A DNA stretch of 64,000 nucleotides from Serinus canaria (GCF_022539315.1 NC_066327.1:13122995-13186994); one strand, 5' to 3'; positions 23,571 to 36,800 are shown, numbered from the stretch's first letter. Notes: generated from the letters alone by a model not told the origin. Numbers and translations are program-made.

Positions 23571-25019
23571 TCAAGGGCAGAAGCTGACTTTTTCATGGCA
23601 CTCACCTTTTCTCAGAGTTGCTGATGTTCCAAGCATGTGAGCTCCTGTGCCTCCTGCTTGTTGCTGTACTGATGAACTGACCACATGCCTGGCCCTAATC
23701 TGTTGCAAACACAGACTGAAATGCATTATCTTGAAATACCATGAAGGCAGGCTGGCTGATAAGCAGAAAATCACAGAGATCTGATCACTCATTTGTTTGT
23801 AATTGCAGGTCCACACCCATAATTAATGTTTCTGGGCTGATTTGAGGCAAGCAAAGCAAAGGGTATTAAGAGAACTTGTTGTACTTGGGGGTTTGTGGTC
23901 GTCAGGATTTGTAAAATCTCTTGCATGAACAGACTTTGGAAATACTGCTTTATCCTTCAGCCTGGGAAAGATTTGCCTCATCAGCAAGGTGCTGCTGTTT
24001 TAGCTGCCTCCCTTTCTAATTGAATTTGGAATATAACAGAATCATTGCTAGCAGCACTGCAAACCTTCCCAATTTGCTCTGGATAATTTTCTCTCACTGC
24101 TGCAGGGTTTTCTGCATCGTGTTGGGAATACCCAGGGAAAAATGCAAATGGTGACATTGAATTGCTCAGCTCTCTGCAACAGCTGACAAGATCTGAGAAC
24201 CTTCTCCGTGTCTCTCTCCAACTGCTTCTGATTTCACTTGTTGCCATGTGTTTAGATTGGCAATTGTTTTGTATAGCTAGACCTGTAGTGTTAATATCCT
24301 GCTTTGATAATAGCACTCTTCAGGAATATTAATGAGTGGCTTTTGTATGTGGCATCTTTAAAACCTTCCAATGCTTGTATGTTCTTTTTAAATTTATTTT
24401 TTTAATGGTGAAAGAGCACTGCTGAAGGCCCCTTGGGTAAATAGTGTTTAAAGCAGTCCATGCATTTTAATTAGCAAAGAAATAAATAGATAAGGATGAA
24501 AGATTTGTTTTCCTCAGGCAAACAATAAGAACATCAGGCCCACAGGTAGCTTGGTTTAACTCCTGAGAGATTACATTTATATCTCTTCATCTTAATCTTA
24601 AAAATGCCATTCTGATACAAGCAGTACAAATTAAGGCAAGATAAAGGTATCTTCTCTGCTGGAGGTTTAAGGTCCTTTATTCTGAATGCTATTAAGGTGT
24701 CCTGTTCTGGAAGTGTAAAGGGAAGCAGAACTAGATCATGAAAACCACAACGTGAGGTGTATATGAAACTGCATTTCTGTGTGCACAGGGAATTTAAATT
24801 AATGATTGGTCATAGAAGTGGGTCTGCTGTGTTTTCTGGTCATAAACCAGTGGAATCATGATGCAGATTTTTTACATGTTTTAATTATTAAAGACCAACT
24901 TTCCCTGCTAGTAGGCTTCTGGTGGAAGATGCATGTCTGGTACTCACCTTTGCTGTGCAGCCACAGGCTGGTCATTTAATACACAAGCTGGGTTTTGTTT
25001 TTGAACTTGAGGTGTTTAA
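23571..25019. other. Non-coding sequence between MIR-like pieces
   Basis: AT-rich single-copy-looking DNA with no recognised gene. The section 24440-24900 has several TTAATTA-type and AATAAA-type strings but no organised signal. Largest open frame is 111 codons, minus strand, 23981-24316. Confidence 0.55.
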
Positions 25020-25065
25020 CCTCTTCTGGGAGGTTAAATGACTGACCTTTGGCTACACAGCATTT
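25020..25065 (-). mobile_element. Short MIR-like remnant
   Basis: GAGGTTAAATGACTGACC followed by TTTGGCTACACAGCA parallels the MIR segment GAGGTTAAGTGACTTGCCC-AAGGTCACACAGC, which lies on the complement of the usual MIR orientation. Only about 45 bp align, so this could be coincidental. Confidence 0.4.
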
Positions 25066-27759
25066 TTATGAGCACTCCTGTGGTGCCCAGGGGGATGTTT
25101 TGAAGGGAGGATAACAACAGCTCAGAGAGACAGGATTGTTTCAGGGCCTCCATCAGTCTGGTCACTCTAAACAAGAGTTACTGCTTGCTTCTCAGGGAGA
25201 GGAGCTTAAACACTGAAAGAGGATGAGGCCATCCACAGAAAAGATGTTTTGCTGTGAATTTGGCTGCTGTAGCACTCTCTCCCCTGAGGGGTTTGGAGAT
25301 TGCTGTGCTCAGAGGTCAGCCAGGGGTGCTGCTGCTGGAGAATGTCAGCAGGACAAGGATGGTGCTGCCCCTGCACAGCTCCTTGTAGGGCTGCAGCTCC
25401 TTTCCAGGATTCTCTAGTTTCCTAATGAGGGCATCAGCTCAGCAGCAAGGAAACCTGCATGGAATGGCTGATAGCAAGGGGAAGGAACACAAACTGCTCA
25501 GGGGCACCAGAGGTCCCCAGGGAGAAGGCTGAGCCACGGATGCTGCTGCTTCCTCTTTCTTCCCTCTTTCAGAAGCAGCTGGCCTTGCTCATGCCAAACC
25601 AGAGTGACTGAGTGAAAGATAATGGTGGGGTTTTTCTAAGTGCCTGCCTAGAGACCACTGTCAGCTCAGCCAGCTAAAGATACCTGTTAGGCTGGAGATG
25701 AAGGAACCTGTCGTACTTTGCAGTGTTCATTGTGCAGGAGCTGGTCTTAAAAGGTGTCTGGTCCTGTGCTCTGACAGACAGTGCACAGACCCAGCACTGC
25801 CTCAGGAGGAGACTAAACATGCCACAGACTTCACTGAGATCCTGTGAGACCAAAAAAACACCCTGTAGAGTTGTTGTGTGTTATCCAACAAAGCAAAACA
25901 CTTCTGAAAGGCGACATCGCCAAGCGCACGCAAGATTGATTTGATTTCCAGGCCTAAGACATTCTTTGGTATTCCTGAGCCCCAGACCCAGGTGGGAAAG
26001 GGATGGTGACTGCTCCCAAGCTTGAGCACTGGTCTAGGTGGCCTCTGGGCTGCTCTAATTAATCTCCCCCTGATTTGGGACGTTCAGAGCAAGAAGGGCA
26101 GGCTGGCAGCCAAAGCCATGAGGTCAGTGCTGGCTGAGGGTGCCACACACAGGTGGGGTCAGCAGCTCTGGCTCCCACAGCCCTTGCTGTGCTGGTGCCA
26201 CCCAAACTTCTGTGCAAGCCCAGAGCTGGGAAGGGCCAGCCTTTAAATGAAATGTTCTGAAAAATGAAAAATTATGCCGGTGATGCCAGGACCATAACCA
26301 GCATCATGGCACAGGGAGGGGTAGATTTGTTAGAGGGAGCACAAGCTGGAAGAGCCTTCCACTTCCTCAGCTTTCTGTAGAAGCCATTTAATGGTGATTT
26401 TTTGTGGTCTTTTTGAGAAATAAGTCAGTGCTGTCTCCAACCTAATTACCAGTGTAAAAGACAATTTATCACTTACCCAAGCTTTGATTGCTTTTTCAGC
26501 CTTCAATGGCCTCTTGGTTGGTAGGTGGAATTGTGTACAAGATTGGCATTTTTTAAGGGGAAGTTTAAAGAAAAAAGAAAGAAAAGAAATAAAGTAAGGA
26601 CCCAAACCTCAACTTCCAGTTCTGTGCTTTACTGTCTTCATGGTGTTTTAATTTTTTTTAAATGTAAACTTATGGCATTTCATATTTAGAAATCAGAAAA
26701 AATAATGCCTCATTTAAGAATTCTATCTCTGGGTTCATATTTTTTAACAATGTTGCCCCTGAGAATGAAGATGCAGTTTCCCATAGCCTAAAATGCAAGA
26801 GTCAGCAGGAGAAATAGCTCACTTGAAAAAATTCTGAGGCATAATTACTAATTAATGTACAAGAAAAAGATTTGGTGTGCAGAAAGCTCTGTCTTTTTCT
26901 CATAGTTATCATTGATTTCTTCTGGACTTTAGATGCAACCCTGAACAAGCCATCTTATGTTGTATTTTTTGCAGATCAAATGATCAGAAGAAAGCAGGTC
27001 ATATGTTTTGATATGTACCACATTAAAAGGAAATGTTTAGACTGGTAGAGCCGCAGTCAAATTTAGGGAATTTAGTTTCTTCAAAGCAAATGGCTTTCTT
27101 GTACTTCTCATGCAATTAGCAAGTTGATTATATTAACTTGCCTGACAGATGATATTACTGATCTTATCAGCTTTCACTTATGTATACAGGGCTTTATTAA
27201 TTTCTTGTTTGCTTATGAACTTCTTTGTCAGCAATGAATTTGGTGGGTAAATGTGGACCAAACGTGTCAGGGTAATACATCACTTCCTCTGCTTATCAGT
27301 AAATAACAAACTCTTGGCAAATAAATAAGAGCAAGGAGGGAGCAGGTGGGTCTTAGGGGGTTCTTTTGCACTGTTGGTGCTTGGTCATGTTGCTAAGTTA
27401 CAATAGCTTCTACTTTAGAGAGCAGAAGTTATTTTTAAATATATAACAAGCACAGTACCAGGGACTCCCAAAACTGCTCTGGAAGTGGCTGGAATACTGG
27501 AAGGATTGTGGATGCTGACCAGAGACCAGCCCTGAAAGTGTGAGACACTTGTCTCACACAAAACCAGTTCCTACCATCATGTGTCACTTAGAGGAGCACA
27601 TGTTATTTAATTTTTTATAAGATGCCTTAAGAGCAGCGAGCAGCAATGATGAGCTGCTGGATTGGATGGCACCTGCCTGTCACCTGCAGAGTGTAGGATA
27701 GAGTGACCCAAAGGGCTTGGACAAAACCAGTGACAGTGACTTTTTGCACAGCCAGATAG
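25066..27759. other. Non-coding sequence, nothing recognised
   Basis: No gene seen. A small CpG-bearing patch lies at 25909-25935, unusual against the CpG-poor surroundings. An A-rich low-complexity stretch lies at about 26565-26597. At 27119-27141 a 7-bp inverted pair (GCAAGTT/AACTTGC, 9-nt spacer) sits in an AT-rich, repeat-free segment. Confidence 0.55.
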
Positions 27760-28027
27760 TGGTATGACAAGGGGGAACAGTTTTACACCAAAAGAGGGAA
27801 TATTTAGGTTAGATGTCAGGAAGAAATTCTTTCCTGTGAGGGTGGTGAGGCCCTGGCACAGGTTATCCAGAGAAGCTGCGGCTGCCCCAGCCCTGGAAGT
27901 GTCCAAGTCCTTGTTGGATGGGGCTTGGAGCAACCTGGTCTGGAAAGTGGCATCCCTGCCTGTGGAAAGAGGTTAGAATTAGATCATCTATCAAGTCCTT
28001 TCCAACTGAAACCCCTCTATGATTTTT
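27760..28027 (+). mobile_element. CR1 LINE 3' fragment
   Basis: The sequence follows the avian CR1 3' region in order: GACAAGGGGGAACAG, TTTAGGTTAGATGTCAGGAA, AAATTCTTTCCTGTGAGGG, TGGTGAGGCCCTGGCACAGG, TTGGATGGGGCTTGGAGCAA, AGATCATCTATCAAGTCC and a terminal CTCTATGATTTT. Its plus-strand translation gives the often-seen CR1-derived string around RLDVRKKFFPVRVV, which is mistaken for a protein in bird annotations. It is 5'-truncated to about 270 bp. The upstream boundary is approximate. Confidence 0.93.
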
Positions 28028-29958
28028 TGAAAATGTAGGAAGGATTGTGACTGGAAGTAAAAGCTTTCAGATTAACCTTCATGAAGAGAATATTCCCAGA
28101 ACAGATTATATATCCTTACTGAAAATTTAGTTCTTTGCAGTACTAGTAAAAGTTTTTATTCCTCCTATTGCAACAGGGATTTCATTATTACTGCTATGAG
28201 GAGAAGCAGCTGTAGCACTTCCTTCCTTGAGCAGGAATTTTGTACACACTGTGAAGTTGCCTGGCATGGTCTTCCCTAATCCCTCTCAGACACCAAAGGA
28301 GAAACTGAGTGGTTTTACTTAGGCTTCAGTTGCTCTGTGGCATTATGAAGGCTGAAGCTTTGAACTGAAAAATGGAATCAGCTCTCAGACTGAATTTGGA
28401 ATACACAGTCAGCTTTTTATTGATATTTCAGTTTGTGAGAGGAAAGCATCATTTTCCTGCTGGTTAGAAGCTGCACTCCACCATCTGGTGCTGGGCAGTT
28501 GAGCCCTTTGGAAGGGCTGGAGTTCAGCTCCACTTGGCTTCAGGTTCAACCTCTCTAGTGGAGGAGAGGAGCCCAGGGGCTCAGATGGTGGGAGCATAAG
28601 ACTCCAAGCTGTTGGGGGACACTGAGGGTGGCCTGAGTCCAGGGCCACGAGCACAGGGGTAGCTCAATGCAGGAAATTGCAGAGTAATGTGTTCTGGCAG
28701 CAAATTCTCTGTGTGAGTGCCATGAGATCATAGGGGGCAGTGGGAGGGGAAGGGTGGCTTTGTAGCAGAGGATTGATTGAAACCCAAAGAGAGATGTGTG
28801 AAACCAGTGAGTCTACAGAAAAAAAAAGACTTTCTGCCCTCTAGTTAAGCTTCTGATTTATATTTTAACAGTTTCCAGGTGGGGAGATAAACCCAAAGTA
28901 CTCTACTGAACAGAACTGGGCAGTTTTGATAGATCCCAATGCAGCAGGAGGTGACTTGATAGTGTGTTCTCTAACCTCAGCTCTTCTGCCTGGAGATATT
29001 TTTCTATCCAGTCTTTCCTCTCCCTCTGAAATGGGTCCTGGACCCACTGTAAGGTCTTTTTTTAAGAGTTCAAAGAGATGTCTCAGCACTGCTTCTGATG
29101 AAGTTCAGAGGTGTCCTGTTCCTGGTTTGTCCATGCAAGGGAAATGCTCCTCTCTGCTTGTGGGGAAGCTGATAAAAGGCTGAATGGTTTTTCTGGATAC
29201 CTTAGTTTTCTCACAGGCTGAATTGTCTAAATTATAGATTCTTATCTGGAAGTGAAGAAAGTCTGTGAGCCTCACAGACCTGCAGGGAGAAGCAGCAAGC
29301 CCCAGGACATTTGTCTAAGGGTAAAAGCAGAACAGCTGCAGAGATGACACTCATACTAAGCACCTCTCTGGCCAATGCTTACAGGACTGGCACAGGGACT
29401 ACCTGAGGCACTTCTCCCTTCTGCCTCCAGGATCCAGCTGGGATCTCTGATTCATCCCTTCAGGCTGAGCCAGAACCATCCAGCTTTGAAAAATGGGTTT
29501 CAAGGGGATTTTGCTGTCTTGACATGGCACTCTGCAGGACAGCCAGCCCTCTGAAATCATCATAACTGTGCCCACGCTTCTCTGTGCTGGGTTTCAAGCC
29601 TCCCCTGGGATCTGAGCTCCTTATGCAGAGTGACATGGCTTTGGAGATGTCCTTTCCTAGAACAGATGAAGTCAATGGGAGGTCTGCAGGAATGAGCTTT
29701 TGAAAGAGTCAGTGGATGAAAGGGGGAAGAGGAAACTTTCCATATTTAATTTTCCATCTCAACCTGCCTTTCTGGAATCTAAGATGATTATATCTGTGCT
29801 CAGATTTATGGGTAAGGCTTTAAAATACAGACAGAGGGTAGGATCCAGGTCCCAGTCCTTCTCTGCTCATCTCTGTTGGGGGAATACAAAAACAAGAGAA
29901 GTAGATCACAGCAGAGCTGTTTTGGGTAAACTTTGGGGAGAGCCAGATCTGCCTTTTA
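28028..29958. other. Non-coding sequence, nothing recognised
   Basis: No repeat family or exon recognised. Short overlapping frames only. An open frame of 192 codons begins at 29700 and runs through the next pyrimidine tract; its low-complexity Phe/Ser-rich middle comes from that tract. Confidence 0.55.
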
Positions 29959-30004
29959 CTTTTCTTTTTTTCTTTTCCTTCTTTTTCTTCTTTTCTTTTC
30001 CTTT
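29959..30004. repeat. 46-bp pure pyrimidine tract followed by AG
   Basis: Every base from 29959 to 30004 is C or T, mostly T-runs broken by single C or CC, and the next two bases are AG. It is a low-complexity polypyrimidine/polypurine tract that can adopt triplex (H-DNA) structure. It also looks like a strong 3' splice-site context, but no exon is recognised downstream. Confidence 0.93.
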
Positions 30005-32574
30005 AGAGCAGAGAGAAATTCTTCATTCTTACCCCTCCTGCAGGACTGCTCATGGAGGTCTGTTAAACAGGAGCCACAGCTTTGTATTCTCAGTGATTCA
30101 AGAGCAGACTCAGCTTAGAGCTCCTGCCATCTGTCACTTGTCACCAGCACTGTCCCTCCAGGCAGAGCTGTGGTGGGACAGTGCTGCAGCAGCCAGTTGT
30201 AGGGCTGGGAGTGGAGAAGCAATGCAGAAGGGTGATTATTCACTGCTTTTCACAATAAGGGAACTGGGGAGCATCTGAATCTCACAGCAGGTTAGAAACT
30301 CAGAAGAACCATTATTTCCACATCGTGCATAACTGAATTGTGGAGTTTGTCACCCTGTGATTTGGTGGGGATAAAAGGTTTGGATGGCTTCCAAAAGCCA
30401 TTAGGAAACATTCTGGAAGGGAAATGCAGTGTCTGGTAATCACAGAGATGCAGAAGAGTCTGAGGCTGGTAACTCCCCCCAGTTCCTCACCGTGGAAGGG
30501 TCAATTTAAACCTTTTCTCTACCTTTCTGCCATGGCTGACAGGTGCTGTGTTAGAGCTCAAGAGCATAAAAACCAGTTTGACAATTTCCATGTTTCTTAT
30601 CCTGGCTTTAAAGCCAGAAGCTTTGTAGGTTGAGAAGATTTTTGACTCCTTTTGATATTCAACCTTAGTTCAAAAACTGACAAGAAGAATGAAGAGGGAA
30701 GGGACAGTATGTGCATGAAGGATTTGTTAGCAGCATTTGCTATGGAACAGTGTGGCAAACCATTTAGTTCAGCACTCAGTTTGTAAAATAACACCTGTGT
30801 GACCATGGAATGTCTGTGCTGAAGGATTTCATAGCTGAAGTAGTCACACGTGGTGGTGAGAACAGCCACAAAGGCATTGCAGCCTGCTGTTGGCTGGCCA
30901 TGAGGAAGATGAGGAGCTGGCCTTGCTTGTCCTGCCAGCCCAAAGCCTCTGCCAGCACAGGTCTCAGGATTCCTCTAGCAGCAGCAGTTTCTAGAGAGGC
31001 TTGGCTTGTCAGACAACCCTGGTAAAACAAAATAGCCTCAACCTAATGAAAGAGCTTAAAATAAACACCTTCATCTGGGTGGTGAGCTGAGCACGTGCGT
31101 GTGTGCAGTCACTGCAGATCACCACGGAGGGAGAATTCATTGTTCTGCAGCACTTTGGTCCTTCTTGAGAGCCCTTGAGCTTCCCACTTACTGCAAGGGA
31201 CTTCCTTCACTGCCAAGCTCAGACCTCCTCTTTGTCTTTCAGGGACAGTTCCACTGGTGTTTTATGCTCTTCTCTCCCTTTACCTGCAATTCCTGCAACA
31301 TTTGTCTGAAATACGCCTCAAATTCCAGCATCAGGGTATAGAAATTATTAGATTTTGTGCTTGACCTTTTTTGGAACCTCAGAAGGAACAGCCCTGGAGC
31401 TCTTTCCTCTGCAGAGCCCTGACCCATTTATATCCATGGCAGATGCCTGAGAGGTGCCAACATTCAGGTTTCCCACCTTGGGAAAGAGCAAAGGTCTGTG
31501 CTCATTCAGCCCTATGGAGGGTTAATTATTGTTTTGCTTAAAAAAGCATTCAGCTGCCCTCAGGTATAGGAATTTATTTAAGCCTTATCTGCATAATTAT
31601 CATGTTTATTGCTCAGCACAGCTGGATGGATATGAAGCGTATGCAGTTTTTGATACACACTTTATGTCAGAACCATTACCAGGGAAAATGATCATTCTCT
31701 TATAGCCCCAGCAAAGAGGCTGGCAGTAATAGTTCTCTGACTTGAAAAAACAAATCCTAGGACCAAATTTATTGGGCCTATTTACATATTTCTGATGGTA
31801 AAGCTCTTTTTCCTTTTATGGACATATGTGCTGTGGTGATGAACAGCCTGGGTTTTGAAGGGTGATTGGTGACCTGAGATGTTTTTGCTTAACAGACTCA
31901 AATTGCAGAGAGGAAGGAACTGCATCACATAAAAGTCATTCACCTCTTTCAGGGACTCCTGTCAGACACACAAAAATCACTGCTTGTCTTCAGAAATCTC
32001 ACCCACTTGTGACATTGTCATTATTGAGATGTTGACATAGGAACTCTGGAGTAGCCAGAAAAATGCAGAGAGCATTTTGAGATGTGATTTATATTCTAAA
32101 ATTAATCTTGTAAGATGGCTGTTGCTCTGCTGGAAGCCATAGTTTGTTGTATCCTTTATAGATAAACTATCCTGAAGCATTGGTGGGTATTTCTGTAATT
32201 GTAACAAGCATTTAAATGGTCCAGCATTGACCCATTCATTACAGCTTCTGATTTCAAATTCAGGTTGTTGTATGAGGCAGCACACTGCAGTCTGAGGGTT
32301 TCTTGGTGCAGCCTGCAGTTTACAGAAGTCTTGCAAATACCTGCAACACACAACCCTGGGGCAGCAGCTGCCTGCTACACTGCTGTGACTGCCAGCAACC
32401 CAAAATAACACTGAAAATAAATATCAGATGCACACAAGTGCGAGCTAGGGCAGGAAAGGGATCTCTGCTGTACATTTTAGCCATGAAAAACCCTTTTTCT
32501 TTCTGAAGTGGGGGCTGTGGGGTTCTATACTGGAAAAAATAATATTTAGCATCATTTGGACAAAGCTAGTATTA
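30005..32574. other. Non-coding sequence, nothing recognised
   Basis: Short frames on both strands up to 144 codons (minus, 31977-32411), none recognisable. No promoter, RNA gene or diagnostic repeat end was seen. Confidence 0.6.
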
Positions 32575-33130
32575 TCATAGAGTGGTTTGGGTTGTAAGGG
32601 ACCTTAAAATAATCTAATTCGAGCTCCATTTCTTGGTTAGGGACACCTTCCCCAGACCAGGTTGCTCAGAACCTCATCCAGCCTGACCCATCAGTGATGG
32701 GGCACCCTCAGCTTCTCTGGGCAACTTGTGCCAGGACCTCACCATCCCCACAGTAAAGAAATTCCTCCTCATATCTTATCTAAACCTGCCCCTTGTCAGT
32801 TTGAACCATTTCCCCTTGTTCTATCCCTCTGTGTCCCTGCAGAAAGTCCCTCTGCAGCTCTCCTGGAGCCCCTGGAAGGAGCTCTAAGCTCTCCCTGGAG
32901 CCTTCTCTTCTCCATGTGAACACCCCCAGCTTTCCCAGCCAGGAGCAGGGGGCTCCATCCCCTCAGAGCATCTTCTTGGTCTCCTCAGGACTGGTTCCAG
33001 CAGGTCCTGTTGAGTTTCTCATCAACCAACACCCCCAAGTCCTTCTCCTCAGGGCTGCTCTGAATTCATTCTCTGCCCAGGTTGTATTCGTGTTGGAATT
33101 GCCTCAGCCTCAGTGCAGGACCTTGCCAGG
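32575..33130 (-). mobile_element. CR1 LINE fragment, about 555 bp, 5'-truncated
   Basis: Read on plus it starts with the reversed CR1 terminus TCATAGAGTGGTTTGGGTTG, then GTAAGGGACCTT and GGTTGCTCAGAACCTCATCC. It continues through AAGAAATTCCTCCTCATATC, TTTCCCCTTGTTCTATCCCT, CACCCCCAGCTTTCCCAGCC, CAACACCCCCAAGTCCTTCT and TGCAGGACCTTGCCAGG. This is the standard order of avian CR1 on the complement. It is the largest transposable-element piece in the window. The reverse transcriptase and endonuclease regions are absent, so it cannot move. Sequence unrelated to CR1 resumes near 33131. Confidence 0.95.
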
Positions 33131-36100
33131 CTGCAGCTGATGCCAGACACCCATAAGCTGTTTTTAACAGATCAAAGATGTGTCACAGCTGATGTTAGTT
33201 ATTTAAAATTTTATTTTCCTCTAGTTTGTTCTCATTAAAACTCTCTCGTCCATTTGGTTTTTGTATTAAGACAGATCACCAGGTAACATCTGATCTCAAC
33301 CACTGGGTTATGAAATGAGAACACAAAAGAAAAATGTAAAAATGTAAAATCTAAAAATGTAGCATTTCAGCTACCATCACCTTCATCAGTGCTGTGAGAA
33401 CTGTTTCATTTAAAGCCCAGATCTTGTGTGGTAGGAGTGGGTACCAGTCAGCCTGTTGTCATTAGCTGGAGTGCTAGCTACTCTCTCTTGTTTGTTTGCT
33501 GGTTATACTAATGAACCTTTTAGTTGTGGCTGGCAAGATGAACATGGTGAAGGACAGCATGGAACTTTTGCATAAAAGCCAAATTAGCTGGAAGGGAGGC
33601 AAACACCCATCAGTCAGGACTGTTCTCCTTCACTCTGCTAATCTGCCCATGTTCCATGGATGATAAATTACCCATCACTTCCTTTCACTGGGAGGCATCT
33701 CTCCCCATGCTAAATTCTTGCCCCTACTCCTCAGTTACCCAACTATCTTCTCTTTTGGTCTAATCAATATCTCTAGTCAGACAAATTGCTTCTGACTTGC
33801 TTCCTCTGTAGAAGAGTGTGTGTGCAACTTCCAGCTGTATGAGCTGCCTTGAAAGTTATGTTATCCATTGCTACAAACATTACCTGGCTCTCAGTTACTG
33901 TTGTTCCCATAAAAAAGGGGTGGCATTATGGCCTGATGATCACACTACAAAACACTGATCACACTAAAAGCAGGAGGTACCACCTCAAGCTCATAAATGT
34001 TTATAAATCCCTTTGGCAGGGAGAAGACTTCCTGGGCCATACGACAACAATTGATTTGCCCTTTATTCTCCAGATTGTGAAATTTGGGTGGGGAATATAG
34101 AAAGCATTTGATTACCATTTCCTCTCCCAAACACTTTACCAATGTAAAGCCATTTCAGGACTGAGCAGTTGTTTAATCTTCTTTCCAATTTCTGGTCTAC
34201 AGTTCTGCAGATCAGCACAAAGTGTGAACAATTTTTTGGATGGGCCAGGGGATCAGTGTCAAAACCAAAACTCTGAGCCTTGGTGGTGAACTTGAGACTG
34301 AAGCTGAAGGATACAGAGCTCTCAAGTGTATTGCAAAGGTGTTTTAATTGTTCCTGACCCTGGCCAGGTGACTTCCCTGGGACTGGACATGGGGAGCAAA
34401 TCACATCAGCCCTGAGGGACACCATGGATCCTCTGCACATGAGGATTCCTACTTATATCTTTTGGCATCAGGTTTTGACAAGGTTTGCAAATGCACAACT
34501 AAGCTTTGGCATTCAAATATTTTTCTCAATATTTTTTCAGGAGCATTTTTAAATGTTTTTTTCTCCCCAACTTTTACAGGCAATTTGCTTGCTGTTTTTC
34601 TGATTCCAAAGTCTTGAAATGAGGATGAGAAATTGGTGAAATGTTCTCATAACTCTTAACAGACTGGCCATGGTATAAAGAGTAATGGGAGAGACTTTAC
34701 TCAGCATTTAACAGAACTATTTTCCCAACTTGCCTTGTTAAATTACCATCACAGACAGCACTTTTGAGGCATTGATTGCATAGAGGGGTCTCCAGTTTAT
34801 TAAAACATCTTCTTTCTCTTCTGTGGCTACACTTCAGCATGTTTCCTCACCCTGGGATAAACAAACCTTCCCACAGGTGACCACTCCAACATATGGCCTC
34901 AAATTAGGAAGCAGTCAGACCTGGCCATTTCCCTTCCTGAGCAGCACCTTGCTCCAAATGAGGAGTCACTGGAGCGAGAGCAGCCCTGTGGAGAGGCAGA
35001 GGAGCTGCTCCTCAGACTGCTCTGGTTTTAATTTCCTGCTGTCTTTGCTGCAGGTGTTGTCTGGAGAGCTCACCCTGTGGCTGAGGCAGTGTTACCAGCC
35101 TTGCTGGTCCAGTTCAATGCCCTGGAGGGGAGATTCCATGGAAATGCCTCTTTTGAACCTCTGGACATTGATGCTGGAGTGTGGAATTCCTTGTGGGAAG
35201 TTCCTGGGTGAAAGTAATGTTTGGTTTGCTCAGAGCAAAAAAAAAAAGGAATCTGGAAGATGGCAAGAGTGAAGACCATAAAAGTTTCACATGAGCAATG
35301 AAGAGTCTGGTTCCTTGGGAACTATTGAAGGATAAACTCCTGAGGTATTTAGAGCTTGGTCCTCTACTATCCACACCCCCAGCTGATCTTCCTTCTTCCC
35401 TTTAAAGCCTGCAGCACAACCCTCTGACAGCCCAGATTACATTCAGCAGGGCCATGTGGGATCACCCCATGCCACCCTGGGCTGTTCCCCTCTGCCTGGC
35501 ACTCACAGGAGGTGACATGGCACGAGTGAGCCAGTGCAGCTGAAGTGGCTGTGAGGGTGTGGGCCACCAATGAGCTGCAGGCAAGAGAGTGAAAAAAAGT
35601 TAAACAAAGGGAAAAAAAACCCCACAAACTCTTGTTCTTTGCTGAATTATTAGCAGAGATTTCAGCAATTTTGCTTGGGGAGGGGGGAACTTACCACAAT
35701 CTGTTTCTGGCTTTTCAGGGTTTATTATCTTAAAGTATTTGCCAATGGCTTATAGACTATTCTTAAATATTCAGCTTACTGTCTGCTTTTGAAAACTGAT
35801 CTCTCAACACATATGTTGTAATTTCTGTACCTTGGTCAGCTAAAAATAAACAAGGGATTGGAAGTTATTTCTGCTAATCGTAGGATTAATTTCTGCTAAT
35901 TCAGGACTCTTGGTGGTTGAATTGAACAGAAAAAGGCCTTCAGGAAGAACTTGCTGGTGCCGTTATCAAAAATGTCTCAAAATCTCATGTTAATTCCAAC
36001 AGCTTTTGGGGAAACAACAGCACTCTGGGCTCTTTAGAGAAGCAATCTATTAATTTTTGCTTTAGGAGCAATGTCTGCTGTGCCCCTGTTCACAGACCTC

Positions 36101-36800
36101 CAGCTACCACCAGCCCCAGGCAGCTCCTCAGGGAGTGCCCAGAGCCAGAGCTTTGAACTCAGTCTCACTGAGGTCATCTTGCACCAAACCTCACCCCAGG
36201 TTAGCCAAAGTGCAGGCAGTGAAGCTGCTCCTTTGACATTTGTGATTCAGAGCAGAGAAATGAATTCAGACATCCCCTTGGCTGGACAGTGTGTTGGGCT
36301 AGGTTACCTCGCTGCTAGACCAAGCAATATTTACTTTTATAAAGTAAATTTTTAAAAAGATAGACAATAGAGATGTGGGACAATAGATATTTTTGGTGAG
36401 GTGGTCTAAATGCCATATCTTGTTTGAGTGGAATTCTGCTCAGAAGCAGGTTTTTAAATGTGGAAAATCAGCTTTTGGCCACTTCAGGGTGGTTAAATCT
36501 GTCTGACTTGACCACTGACTCTCTACAGAACATGGGAAATCTCTCTAATTAAGAGCTTTTCTTTCCTGATTCATCTCCAAGAAATTTTGAATCAGTCTTC
36601 TAATAAAAAGCCCACTGTCCTTTTATATTAAAAATGAATTCCTTACAAGTCCCATTATTCTGGATTCATATTACTTTTTATGTGTTACTGCACTCTCCCA
36701 ATGAGACACTGTTATGTGGAGAACACCTCTAATTTCACTATCTCCCTCCATCTTCACTGACATATTCCTGATAAAGAGCTCAGAGAAAAGAAACAAAGTA
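33131..36800. other. Non-coding sequence, nothing recognised
   Basis: No interspersed repeat or exon recognised. At 35867-35878 and 35889-35900 the 12-mer ATTTCTGCTAAT is repeated with a 22-bp period. A plus-strand frame at 36071-36355 (94 codons, Ser/Pro/Gln-rich) has no recognised domain. An A11 run lies near 35239-35249. Confidence 0.55.

Noticed and set aside
29700..30278. 192-codon open frame
   Set aside because: The middle is a Phe/Ser-rich translation of a pyrimidine tract; no domain or conserved motif is visible on either side.
36071..36355. Ser/Pro/Gln-rich frame preceded by an AG
   Set aside because: No matching donor, no known domain and no support beyond composition.
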